A DNA stretch of 53,324 nucleotides. It comes from PNNG01 sp964577055. Its GTDB lineage: Bacteria; Bacteroidota; Bacteroidia; UBA7662. Position 1 is the stretch's first letter; every line of letters starts with the position of its first letter. Positions 16,797-25,135 of the stretch are shown piece by piece. The notes beneath the pieces were generated by a model, which made no database searches, had not been told where the DNA came from, and saw nothing but the letters and a program-made list of their open reading frames with translations. The position numbers were made by a program, and so were the translations under genes. The stretch lies in contig CAZNWC010000016.1 of assembly GCA_964577055.1 (NCBI GenBank), forward strand, positions 1 through 53,324, written 5' to 3'.

Positions 16797-16821
16797 AAGG
16801 GCTGGATGAACTCCGGCCCTT
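16797..16821 (+). terminator. Intrinsic terminator after the peroxidase gene
   Basis: AAGGGCTGGA (16797-16806) pairs with TCCGGCCCTT (16812-16821) through ten pairs, including one G-U, around a five-base loop, followed by a T-rich tail. Confidence 0.7.
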
Positions 16822-16943
16822 TTGCATTTGTTGCATATCCCGACGAATTAAAAAAGGGTTTAAACCCGGCCATGGCCGTTCCATTGTGCATACATCTAAG
16901 CCAATTAGCGAACGTTAAAAGCCAAAGCCCCGTCTTTTTTGCC

Positions 16944-16951
16944 TACTTTTG
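16944..16951 (+). promoter_or_regulatory. -7 promoter element of the RND/ileS operon
   Basis: TACTTTTG is an exact match to TAnnTTTG, 15 bases before the ATG at 16967. It is the only clear promoter visible ahead of the RND, ileS, dksA-like and lspA genes. Confidence 0.55.
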
Positions 16952-16966
16952 TCCGATTTTTTGCTT

Positions 16967-19309
16967 ATGTGGACCTCGCTTGCCCGATTTATTCTGCGTA
17001 ACCGCGCTGCCTTGCTCGTGGTGCTGGCACTGGCTACAGCCTTCATGGCTTGGCAGGCAGCACAAGTGCGCATGTCGTATGATGGAAATCGGTTGATACC
17101 TGAAAATGATCCTGATCTAAAGGTTTACCAAGATTTCCAACGCACCTTCGGCATCGATGGCAATGTGATGGTGGTAGGAGTTCAGACCGAACACTTGTTT
17201 GAATTGGAATTTTTCAACGAATGGGTGAAGGTGACCGAAAAAATCAAACAACTTCCCCTCACAGCGAATGCCATCAGCATTACCAATTTGCCTCAATTAA
17301 GCAAAAACGTATCCCTTCGGAAATTCGACTTTGTACCCATCGTACCAACACTTCCGCAGAATCAAGATGAGCTCGACCGCATCAAAAGCGATTTGCTCAA
17401 CAACAAGGTTTACGGAAGTATCTTGCTAAATCCGCAAAGCAACGCCACCCTCATGGCTGTGAGCTTCGACGCGGCCGTTCTCAATACCGAAGACCGTATT
17501 GAAGCAGTGCAGTCTGTTACACGCATCATGGATGCATTTGCGGTGCAAAACGATGTGGAAGTGCATTACTCCGGCTTACCCTATGTGCGTACCATATTCA
17601 GTACCAAGGTAGCCGACGAACTCAAGCTGTTCAGCGTTTTGGCCGTTTTGGTTACCGGAATCGTCTTGTTTTTGTTTTTCAGGTCGTTTTACGCCGTCTT
17701 TTTCCCCATTTTGGTGGTGGTTATTGGGGCTACATGGGCCATGGGGCTCATCCATTTATTGGGGTATAAAATCACCCTCCTCAGTGGACTCATCCCCGCA
17801 TTGATTGTGGTGATTGGGGTGCCCAATTGTGTTTACCTGCTCAACAAATACCACGACGAATACCGCAAGCATAGCAATAAGGTGAAAGCGCTTAGCCGCA
17901 TCATCGAGCGCATTGGCATTGCTACGCTGATAACCAATGCCACCACGGCCATTGGTTTTGGTGTTTTTGCCCTCACCGATAGCGTTATTTTGAAAGAGTT
18001 CGGCATAGTGGTGGCCACCAGCATCATGCTGGTTTTTGTGGCCAGCATCATCCTTATTCCAGCCGTATTTGCGTATCTGCCAAGTCCCGAACAACAACAA
18101 CTTCGCCACCTCGACAATGTACGTGTTGCTGGATTGGTGCGGTTGCTCGAACATGCAGTAAGCCGTTACCGGAATGCCATTTACGTTGGGGTGGTGACAA
18201 TGGCCTGTATTGCAGCCGTCGGTGCACTGCGTTTGCAAGCTTTGAGCTTTATTGTCGATGATTTGCCCCACCAAGACAAGGTGTACACCGATTTGCTCTT
18301 TTTCGAAAAGCATTTTACGGGGGTAATGCCCTTCGAAATTTTGATTGATACCGGTAGGAGAGGCGGCGCACAATCCACTGCCCAGCTGGCTAAAGCCGAA
18401 GAAGTGCAACGTATTTTTAGTGAACGTGCCGAATTTGCCCAGCCTTTATCGGTTGTGCAATTGGTAAAAGGGGCCAATCAGGCCTATTTTGGGGGTGATT
18501 CTTCCTTTTTCCGCTTGCCAAACAGTCAGGAACGCAATTTTGTGTTGCCTTACCTGTTACGCACCCGTGGCGAAGGCAGCAGCAAGGCTTTGAATGCACT
18601 CACTGACTCGGCCCGACAGGTTATTCGCATCAGTTTGAACATGGCCGATGTAGGCACCATTGAAATGAAGCGCATCATCGGAGAGGTGAAGCCTCAGGTG
18701 GCGCAAGTGATGGAAGGCACCAACAACAAAGTACAGTATACCGGCACCAGCTTGATTTTCCTCAAAGGCAACACCTACCTCATCAATTCTTTGGTGAGCA
18801 GTTTGGGTTTGGCCTTTGCCCTCATTAGCCTCATCATGGCAGGGATGTTTAAATCTTGGAAAATCATTGTCATCAGTATCGTCCCCAACCTCTTTCCGTT
18901 GATCGTTACCGCCGGTGTAATGGGGTATTTGGGTGTAGCGTTGAAACCCAGCACGGTCCTCATTTTTAGCATTGCTTTTGGCATTGCGGTCGACGATAGC
19001 ATTCACTTTTTGACCAAATACCGCCAAGAATTGATGCGCCACAATTGGGACATTCCCAAAACCGTGGTGGTGGCCTTGCGCGAAACGGCACCGAGCATGA
19101 TGTACACGTCCATCATCCTCTTTTTTGGCTTCATTATTTTTGGCGCCAGCTCCTTTGGTGGAACGGTGGCATTAGGGCTCATGACCAGCGGCACCCTGCT
19201 GGTGGCCATGCTCAGCAATTTGTTGCTCCTGCCAGCGCTCATCCTGTCGTTCGACCGTCGCGATAAAATCCGTCAACAAAAACTCGAATCAGCACAAGCC
19301 CATGGCTAA
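16967..19309 (+). CDS. RND-superfamily (MMPL-type) exporter
   Basis: A 780-residue inner-membrane transporter with the duplicated RND layout: TM1 (about 10-28), a periplasmic loop, a five-helix bundle (about 210-370), TM7, a second loop and a second bundle (about 610-770). The second bundle contains FGIAVDDSIHFLTKY, whose paired Asp are the proton-relay signature; the first half has ALIVVIGVPNCVYLLNKYH at the equivalent site, without the Asp pair. The type resembles bacterial MMPL/YdgH-like and hopanoid-transporter proteins, so a lipidic substrate is likely but unproven. I use ATG 16967; a TTG at 16949 is in frame but overlaps the promoter element. The end overlaps ileS by eight bases. Confidence 0.88.
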   Translation: MWTSLARFILRNRAALLVVLALATAFMAWQAAQVRMSYDGNRLIPENDPDLKVYQDFQRTFGIDGNVMVVGVQTEHLFELEFFNEWVKVTEKIKQLPLTANAISITNLPQLSKNVSLRKFDFVPIVPTLPQNQDELDRIKSDLLNNKVYGSILLNPQSNATLMAVSFDAAVLNTEDRIEAVQSVTRIMDAFAVQNDVEVHYSGLPYVRTIFSTKVADELKLFSVLAVLVTGIVLFLFFRSFYAVFFPILVVVIGATWAMGLIHLLGYKITLLSGLIPALIVVIGVPNCVYLLNKYHDEYRKHSNKVKALSRIIERIGIATLITNATTAIGFGVFALTDSVILKEFGIVVATSIMLVFVASIILIPAVFAYLPSPEQQQLRHLDNVRVAGLVRLLEHAVSRYRNAIYVGVVTMACIAAVGALRLQALSFIVDDLPHQDKVYTDLLFFEKHFTGVMPFEILIDTGRRGGAQSTAQLAKAEEVQRIFSERAEFAQPLSVVQLVKGANQAYFGGDSSFFRLPNSQERNFVLPYLLRTRGEGSSKALNALTDSARQVIRISLNMADVGTIEMKRIIGEVKPQVAQVMEGTNNKVQYTGTSLIFLKGNTYLINSLVSSLGLAFALISLIMAGMFKSWKIIVISIVPNLFPLIVTAGVMGYLGVALKPSTVLIFSIAFGIAVDDSIHFLTKYRQELMRHNWDIPKTVVVALRETAPSMMYTSIILFFGFIIFGASSFGGTVALGLMTSGTLLVAMLSNLLLLPALILSFDRRDKIRQQKLESAQAHG

Positions 19310-22300
19310 GACATATCCCGAATACAAACAGCTCGATCTTACCGCCGTTAACCGCGACATTGCCGCCTGGTGGAAAAAAGAAGGCATCTTCGAACGCAGC
19401 ATCAGCGAGCGCGAAGGCGCCCCGGCCTTTGTGTTTTACGAAGGTCCCCCTTCGGCCAACGGCATTCCAGGTATCCACCACGTCATGGCCCGCGCCATCA
19501 AGGACATCTTTTGCCGTTTCCAAACCATGCAAGGCAAGCAGGTGAAGCGCAAAAGCGGTTGGGATACCCATGGCTTGCCCATTGAATTGCAGGTGGAGAA
19601 GAAGCTCGGCATCACCAAAGACGACATCGGCAAAAAAATCAGCGTAGAAGAGTACAACCGCCTTTGCCGCCAGGATGTGATGGAGTTCACCGGCTTGTGG
19701 GAAACCCTTACGGAACAGATGGGCTATTGGGTCGATTTGAAAGACCCCTACGTTACCTACAAAAACGAATACATCGAAACCATTTGGGCCTTGCTCAAAA
19801 GGCTGCACGAAAAAGATTTGCTGTACAAGGGCTACACCATCCAGCCTTTTTCGCCGGCTGCAGGCACCGGACTGAGCTCGCACGAACTCAACCAGCCGGG
19901 CACCTATCGAGAGGTGAAAGATACCAGCGCCATTGCGCAGTTTAAGGCAGTAGAAGATTCAAAATTCAAAATTCAAAAGCAGGTAGGTAGCGAAATCGAT
20001 ACCGATCTCTTTTTCCTGGCGTGGACAACTACGCCTTGGACCCTGCCTTCAAATACGGCCTTGGCTGTGGCTGAAAAGGTTGATTATGTGCTTGTCCGCA
20101 CCTTCAATCCCTACACCCATTTACCCGTTACCCTCATCTTGGCCGAAGCCTTGATGGGCAAGTATTTCAAGCCTGAACAAGCCGAATTGCCTTTAGAGGG
20201 TTATGAGGCCGGACAAAAACAGCTTCCTTACCGCGTATTGGGCCAATTCAAAGGTGCTGCCCTCGATGGCCTCCGCTACGAGCAACTTTTGCCTTACGCT
20301 CAACCCGAAGATGGCGATGCTTTCCGTGTGGTGCTGGGCGATTTTGTAACCACCGAAGACGGTACGGGCATCGTGCACATCGCCCCCAGCTTTGGTGCCG
20401 ACGACTTCCGCGTGGCCAAGCAAAACGGCATCGGCAGTTTGACGCTGGTTGATCGCCGCGGTCGCTTTGTGGATGCCGTAAACGACGCCACCTTCCCGCT
20501 GGCAGGCATGTTTGTAAAAGAAGCCTACCTCATCGACGAAGAAAAGGCCGAGGTTTTGGCCCTGCAGCAAGAAAAGCTCAAGGCCATCATTCCTAACCTG
20601 AGCAAATACCTGAGCGTCGACGAGCTCATCACCCTCAAACTGAAGCTCGAAAACCGGGCATTCAAAATAGAGAAGTACGAGCACAGCTACCCGCACTGCT
20701 GGCGCACCGACAAGCCCATTTTGTACTACCCGCTCGACAGCTGGTTCATCCGCACCACGGCCTACAAAGAGCGCATGGTAGAGCTCAACAAAACCATCAA
20801 CTGGAAACCCGAAAGCACCGGTACGGGTCGTTTTGGCAACTGGCTCGAAAACCTGGTCGATTGGAACCTCAGCCGTTCGCGCTACTGGGGCACCCCGTTG
20901 CCCATTTGGCGCACCCAAGACGGACAAGAGAGCATCTGCATCGGCTCCATGGAAGAACTGCGCGCCGAAATGGACAAGGCACGGGCAGCCGGCATTGAAA
21001 ATCCAGCCGAAATCACCGATTTGCACCGCCCGCAAGTAGATGAAATTGTGTTGCTGAGTCCCAGTGGTCAGCCTATGTACCGCGAAAGCGACCTCATCGA
21101 CGTTTGGTTCGACTCAGGTGCTATGCCCTATGCCCAGTGGCACTATCCTTTCGAAAACCGCGACTTGATTGAAAGCGGCAAGGCTTTCCCGGCCGACTTC
21201 ATTGCCGAAGGGGTAGACCAAACCCGCGGTTGGTTCTTCACCTTGCATGCTTTGGCGGTGATGCTGTTCGATTCGGTGGCTTTCAAAGCCGTGGTGAGTA
21301 ACGGCTTGGTGCTCGACAAAGACGGCAACAAAATGTCGAAGCGCTTGGGCAACGCCATCGATCCGTTCAAAACCCTCGACCAATACGGCGCCGATGCCAC
21401 ACGTTGGTACATGGTGAGCAACTCACAGCCGTGGGACAACCTCAAATTCGACCTCGAAGGGGTGAAGGAAGTGCAGCGCAAGTTCTTCGGCACGCTTTAC
21501 AACACCTACGGCTTCTTTGCCCTCTACGCCAACATCGACGCTTTCCGCTATGAGCAGGCCGATGTGCCCATGGCAGAGCGCCCCGAAATTGACCGCTGGG
21601 TGATTTCGCTGCTCAACAGCCTCATCATTGAGGTAGAAGAAGCCTATGCCAGTTACGAGCCTACCCGTGCTGCCCGTGCCATCCAGGAGTTTGTTGATGA
21701 GCACCTGAGCAACTGGTACGTACGTTTGTGTCGTCGCCGTTTTTGGCGCGGCGAACTCAATACCGACAAGTTGGCCGCCTACCAAACCCTTTACCGTTGT
21801 TTGGAAGTAATCAGCCAGCTAATGGCGCCCATTGCGCCCTTCTACTCCGACCGTTTGTTCCGCGACCTCAACGAAACCACAGGCAGGCAGTCGGCCGATT
21901 CGGTGCACTTAGCACTTTTCCCCAAGGCCGATGCAAAACTGATAGACAAAGCCCTCGAAAGCCGCATGCAATTGGCGCAAGACATCTGCTCGATGGTATT
22001 GTCGCTGCGCAAAAAAGAAAACATCCGCGTACGTCAGCCCCTCCAAAAGATTATGGTACCCGTGCTCGACCCGCAGCAGCAAGCCCAAATTGAAGCGGTT
22101 GCCGAGCTCATCATGAGTGAGGTGAACGTGAAAGAAATCGAGTTCCTAACCGACGGCAGTGGGGTGATTACCAAAAAAATCAAGCCCAATTTCAAAACTT
22201 TGGGGCCCAAGTATCCCAAGCAAATGAAAGGCATTGCTGCGGTATTGGCAGGCTTTACGCAGGCCCAAATAGCCGATTTGGAGCGAAACAATGGGTTGGA

Positions 22301-22691
22301 GTTGGATGTTGAAGGCACGTTATGCACCCTCACTCGTGAAGATGTGGACATTTTGTCGGAAGATATTCCCGGATGGTTAGTAGCTTCCGCCGGAAAATTA
22401 ACCGTAGCGCTCGACATTACTGTTACTGAGGAGCTCAAAAACGAGGGCATTGCCCGAGAGTTGGTCAACCGCATCCAAAAACTGCGGAAAGACAGCGACT
22501 TTGAAGTAACCGACCGCATTTCGGTTAGGCTGGAAGATGATGAATTTGTTAAGGCAGCTGTACGTGAGTTTAAAGCGTATATTTGCGGCGAAATTCTGGC
22601 TACCGATTTGGAGTTGGTGAAAACGTTTGATGAGGAGCCTCAAGAAATAGAGGTCGACGAGCATACGTTAAGAATTGTGGTTAAACGATAA
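19302..22691 (+). CDS. ileS: Isoleucyl-tRNA synthetase (eukaryotic-like IleS2 type)
   Basis: A 1129-residue class I synthetase that charges tRNA-Ile and edits Val in the CP1 domain. The first signature reads PSANGIPGIHHVMAR: the usual HIGH is GIHH (residues 57-60), with positions one and three exchanged. The second signature is KMSKRLGN (677-684). FLAWTTTPWTLPSNTALAV and the GTGIVHIAPSFGADDF block belong to the editing domain. A tRNA-anticodon-binding helical domain occupies about 740-900 and a C-terminal extension the rest; there is no zinc-ribbon tail. A short in-frame repeat (19958-19978) encodes SKFKIQK near the start of the editing insertion. It begins within the RND gene and is followed four bases later by the DksA-like gene. 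Confidence 0.97.
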   Translation: MAKTYPEYKQLDLTAVNRDIAAWWKKEGIFERSISEREGAPAFVFYEGPPSANGIPGIHHVMARAIKDIFCRFQTMQGKQVKRKSGWDTHGLPIELQVEKKLGITKDDIGKKISVEEYNRLCRQDVMEFTGLWETLTEQMGYWVDLKDPYVTYKNEYIETIWALLKRLHEKDLLYKGYTIQPFSPAAGTGLSSHELNQPGTYREVKDTSAIAQFKAVEDSKFKIQKQVGSEIDTDLFFLAWTTTPWTLPSNTALAVAEKVDYVLVRTFNPYTHLPVTLILAEALMGKYFKPEQAELPLEGYEAGQKQLPYRVLGQFKGAALDGLRYEQLLPYAQPEDGDAFRVVLGDFVTTEDGTGIVHIAPSFGADDFRVAKQNGIGSLTLVDRRGRFVDAVNDATFPLAGMFVKEAYLIDEEKAEVLALQQEKLKAIIPNLSKYLSVDELITLKLKLENRAFKIEKYEHSYPHCWRTDKPILYYPLDSWFIRTTAYKERMVELNKTINWKPESTGTGRFGNWLENLVDWNLSRSRYWGTPLPIWRTQDGQESICIGSMEELRAEMDKARAAGIENPAEITDLHRPQVDEIVLLSPSGQPMYRESDLIDVWFDSGAMPYAQWHYPFENRDLIESGKAFPADFIAEGVDQTRGWFFTLHALAVMLFDSVAFKAVVSNGLVLDKDGNKMSKRLGNAIDPFKTLDQYGADATRWYMVSNSQPWDNLKFDLEGVKEVQRKFFGTLYNTYGFFALYANIDAFRYEQADVPMAERPEIDRWVISLLNSLIIEVEEAYASYEPTRAARAIQEFVDEHLSNWYVRLCRRRFWRGELNTDKLAAYQTLYRCLEVISQLMAPIAPFYSDRLFRDLNETTGRQSADSVHLALFPKADAKLIDKALESRMQLAQDICSMVLSLRKKENIRVRQPLQKIMVPVLDPQQQAQIEAVAELIMSEVNVKEIEFLTDGSGVITKKIKPNFKTLGPKYPKQMKGIAAVLAGFTQAQIADLERNNGLELDVEGTLCTLTREDVDILSEDIPGWLVASAGKLTVALDITVTEELKNEGIARELVNRIQKLRKDSDFEVTDRISVRLEDDEFVKAAVREFKAYICGEILATDLELVKTFDEEPQEIEVDEHTLRIVVKR
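19958..19978 (+). repeat. Three TTCAAAA heptamers inside ileS
   Basis: TTCAAAA occurs three times in tandem, 21 bases in all, which keeps the frame and encodes part of DSKFKIQKQ. It is AT-rich against a GC-richer gene and falls at a surface loop before the editing strands. Confidence 0.8.
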
Positions 22692-22695
22692 GGCC

Positions 22696-23079
22696 ATGGA
22701 AAACAAAGTAGAAAAAACACGCTACAGCGACGAAGAACTCCAGGAGTTCAAGAAGCTCATCCTTGAGAAGCTCGAAGCCGCACGTTCGGAGTTCAAGTAC
22801 TATCAGGAGCAACTCATGACCGCCAATGCCAATGGCACCGACGACACTTCGAACAGTTATGTAACGCTCGAAGAAGGTTCGGTAACCATGGACAAAGAGC
22901 ATTATAGCCAGTTGGCATCGCGTCAACGCAAATTCATCGATCACCTCGAGAATGCGCTGATACGCATCGAAAACAAGACGTATGGCATTTGTCGCGAAAC
23001 CGGCAAGCTCATTCCACGTGAGCGCTTGATGGCGGTTCCGCATGCCACCTTGTCGATGGAAGCCAAGTTGAAGCAATAA
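22696..23079 (+). CDS. DksA/TraR-family protein lacking the zinc cysteines
   Basis: About 127 residues. A long coiled-coil helix pair (residues 10-85) is followed by the globular tail YGICRETGKLIPRERLMAVP and HATLSMEAK. The layout matches DksA/TraR, which enter the RNA polymerase secondary channel. Of the four zinc-finger cysteines only the first (C of GIC) remains; the others are T, H/A and S. Bacteroidota members with this pattern are familiar, so zinc is probably not needed for folding here. The ATG at 22696 is four bases after the ileS stop, and lspA follows after ten bases, so the three are one operon. A role in transcription control is inferred from the family. Confidence 0.87.
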   Translation: MENKVEKTRYSDEELQEFKKLILEKLEAARSEFKYYQEQLMTANANGTDDTSNSYVTLEEGSVTMDKEHYSQLASRQRKFIDHLENALIRIENKTYGICRETGKLIPRERLMAVPHATLSMEAKLKQ

Positions 23080-23089
23080 GCTTTACTGC

Positions 23090-23686
23090 TTGAAACAGTC
23101 GCTCATTCCCGCGCTCGTTATAGGCCTGGTTCTTTTGGTAGACCAGGCCTCTAAATTATTGGTCAAAACCCAAATGTTTTTGGGCGAGCACTTCAATGTG
23201 CTGGGCAAATACTTTCAAATTTATTTCATCGAGAACAACGGAATGGCCTTCGGCTATGAGTTTGGAGGCGATTACGGCAAACTATTTCTTACGCTTTTCC
23301 GCATCGCTGCTGTCATATTCCTGGGGGTAATGCTCAGCCGCATGGTCAAAAAGCCCGAAACCCCAAAAGGCGCCTTGGTATCATTATCGCTCATTTTGGC
23401 TGGTGCCTTGGGCAATATCATCGACTCGGTGTTTTATGGCGTTTTGTTCGGTTACGAATCGCTTTTCCATGGCCGGGTGGTCGACATGCTGTACTTCCCG
23501 CTTTATGAAGGCTTTCTGCCCGACTGGATTCCTTTCAAAGGAGGCGATTATTTTGTGTTCTTCCGGCCAGTATTTAACGTAGCAGACATGTCTATCTCTA
23601 CCGGCGTAGGCATGTTGCTGGTTTGGCAAAACAGGTATTTTCCGCAGGTAGCTAAGAAGCCTGCTGAGCCTACAGAAACTGTTTGA
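23090..23686 (+). CDS. lspA: Lipoprotein signal peptidase (signal peptidase II)
   Basis: A 198-residue polytopic inner-membrane aspartic protease that removes the signal peptide from diacylated prolipoproteins. Conserved blocks are LLVDQASKLLVK, IENNGMAFG, LAGALGNIIDS with the first catalytic Asp, and FNVADMSISTG with the second. It has four membrane helices. A 35-residue loop (FGYESLFHGRVVDMLYFPL onward) before the second Asp is as in Bacteroidota LspA. The start codon is TTG at 23090, ten bases after the DksA-like stop; no in-frame ATG would keep the first helix. The 3' end overlaps the convergent glycosyltransferase gene by 17 bases. Its activity serves the several lipoproteins encoded in this window. 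Confidence 0.95.
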   Translation: MKQSLIPALVIGLVLLVDQASKLLVKTQMFLGEHFNVLGKYFQIYFIENNGMAFGYEFGGDYGKLFLTLFRIAAVIFLGVMLSRMVKKPETPKGALVSLSLILAGALGNIIDSVFYGVLFGYESLFHGRVVDMLYFPLYEGFLPDWIPFKGGDYFVFFRPVFNVADMSISTGVGMLLVWQNRYFPQVAKKPAEPTETV

Positions 23687-24431
23687 TTTTCCTTAAGGGT
23701 TTCAGCCAGCGTGTAAAGAAATAGGGCTTTAGTCCATTGACTTCCCAGGCTTTGCGGTCCATTTCATTGGCTTTCATCCGGTTTTTGAGATGTTTGTTGC
23801 TTACGCCACCAGCACGCATGTGGATGATGGTTTGAGGCAAATAACTGAGCCGAATCTGGTTTTTGTGAATGAAGCGCAACATGAGCTCGTAGTCGGCAGC
23901 GCTACCCATGTCGAGACGAAAACCACCGAGTTGGTCATAAATCTCCTTGCGTCCAAAAAAGGTTGGATGAGGTGGCATCCAGCCCCATAAGAAGCTGTTG
24001 TGACGGTACGAACCAGATTTCCAGCGCCGAACTATCCTATCTGTTTGATGTGTATCAACATAGTTCAGGTCGGCATACAGAGCATCAGGATTTTCCAGCG
24101 CAAATTTCTCAGCCACCAGCTTCAAAGCATCGTTTCGAGCATAAAAATCATCGGCATTGAGCAAGCCTATAATGTCTCCAGAGCAGCGTGCCAAGCCTTT
24201 GTTCATGGCGTCATAGAGTCCTTGGTCTTTCTCGCTCACCCAAACCACCTGCTTATGTTCTCGGGCATAGGCTTCAATCAAGGCAACGGTACCATCGGTA
24301 GAGCCACCATCCACCAAAATGTGCTGCAGTTCCACGCCGCTTTGTGCGGCAACCGATTGCAAGGTATCGGGCAAGGTGGCTACGCTGTTGTAGCAAACGG
24401 TAATGATGCTGATGGTTGGTAAACCCTTCAT
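23670..24431 (-). CDS. GT2-family glycosyltransferase
   Basis: A 253-residue GT-A enzyme. ISIITVCYNSVATLPDTLQS starts the nucleotide-binding fold, HILVDGGSTDGT is the classic GT2 strand, and GLLNADD carries the metal-binding DxD-like pair. The acceptor half contains HPTFFGRKEIYDQLGGF and the AADYELMLRF motif with a likely catalytic base. It is the last gene of the polysaccharide operon. The ATG at 24431 was chosen because it overlaps the upstream stop as ATGA; an upstream in-frame ATG adds 20 residues without family similarity. The sugar is not predictable. Confidence 0.88.
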   Translation of the reverse strand: MKGLPTISIITVCYNSVATLPDTLQSVAAQSGVELQHILVDGGSTDGTVALIEAYAREHKQVVWVSEKDQGLYDAMNKGLARCSGDIIGLLNADDFYARNDALKLVAEKFALENPDALYADLNYVDTHQTDRIVRRWKSGSYRHNSFLWGWMPPHPTFFGRKEIYDQLGGFRLDMGSAADYELMLRFIHKNQIRLSYLPQTIIHMRAGGVSNKHLKNRMKANEMDRKAWEVNGLKPYFFTRWLKPLRKIKQFL

Positions 24432-25135
24432 CGGAAGATTGTGCCTGTCAATTGAAGCGCCAAAGTTAGTCGCAGTTGTAGCTGCTGCCAAAGGCCCAAT
24501 TTACTTTTATCGCTGGTGGTACTGGCATTTTTCCCATGGCGACGGTAAAGCACGAGTTTTTCAGGGATAAAAATAGTTTTATACCAAAGCGCGGCAACCA
24601 AGCCCAGCCAAATGTCGTGCATGCCAATGCGTTTTGGAAAGGGTAGGGCCTTGGTCAAAAGCTCGCGCCTAAAGCCCATGCAGCAACCGAGATAGCTGTT
24701 TCTGATGAAGTTTTTGACGAATCCAGCGCCACTGCCATGCTGCGCGAAAAAGCTGGGTACTTGCACGTTCAGTTTTTCATCAGTTACCATGCAATCATGA
24801 ACTACGAGGACTTGTATTTGAAGGGAAGCAAGCATCAGGTTCATCTTACCTGGTAGCCAAACATCGTCTTGGTCAGATAATAAAATGTATGTTCCTTGTG
24901 CTGCTTTGAGGGCCTTTTCGAGATTGTACGATGGATTTCTTGAGGGAGTTTCCTGTATGACACGAATGCGCGGGTCTTGGAGCGATTGCAGCCAAATCAG
25001 GCTGTCGTCAGTGCTGCCATCATCACTTATAACCAACTCGTCGTTGGGCGCTAGCTGTTGTACAATACTCTCAACCTGCTCTTTGAGATAAGGCATGCCA
25101 TTGAATATAGGCATACAAACACTGACCCGAATCAT
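24428..25135 (-). CDS. GT2-family glycosyltransferase, rhamnosyltransferase-like
   Basis: A 235-residue GT-A enzyme. VSVCMPIFNGMPYLKEQVES, LVISDDGSTDDS and LLSDQDDVWLPGK are the nucleotide-sugar and DxD regions; the SDQDDVW form is common among rhamnosyl- and other deoxyhexosyl-transferases of O-antigen clusters. The C-terminus contains MHDIWLGLVAALW and LVLYRRHGKN, typical of this subgroup. ATGA overlaps link it to both neighbouring genes. Substrate specificity is inferred only. Confidence 0.86.
   Translation of the reverse strand: MIRVSVCMPIFNGMPYLKEQVESIVQQLAPNDELVISDDGSTDDSLIWLQSLQDPRIRVIQETPSRNPSYNLEKALKAAQGTYILLSDQDDVWLPGKMNLMLASLQIQVLVVHDCMVTDEKLNVQVPSFFAQHGSGAGFVKNFIRNSYLGCCMGFRRELLTKALPFPKRIGMHDIWLGLVAALWYKTIFIPEKLVLYRRHGKNASTTSDKSKLGLWQQLQLRLTLALQLTGTIFR

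Noticed and set aside
20193..21035. 280-codon open frame antisense to ileS
   Set aside because: It lies wholly within a conserved gene, is explained by that gene's codon bias, and has no recognisable protein family.
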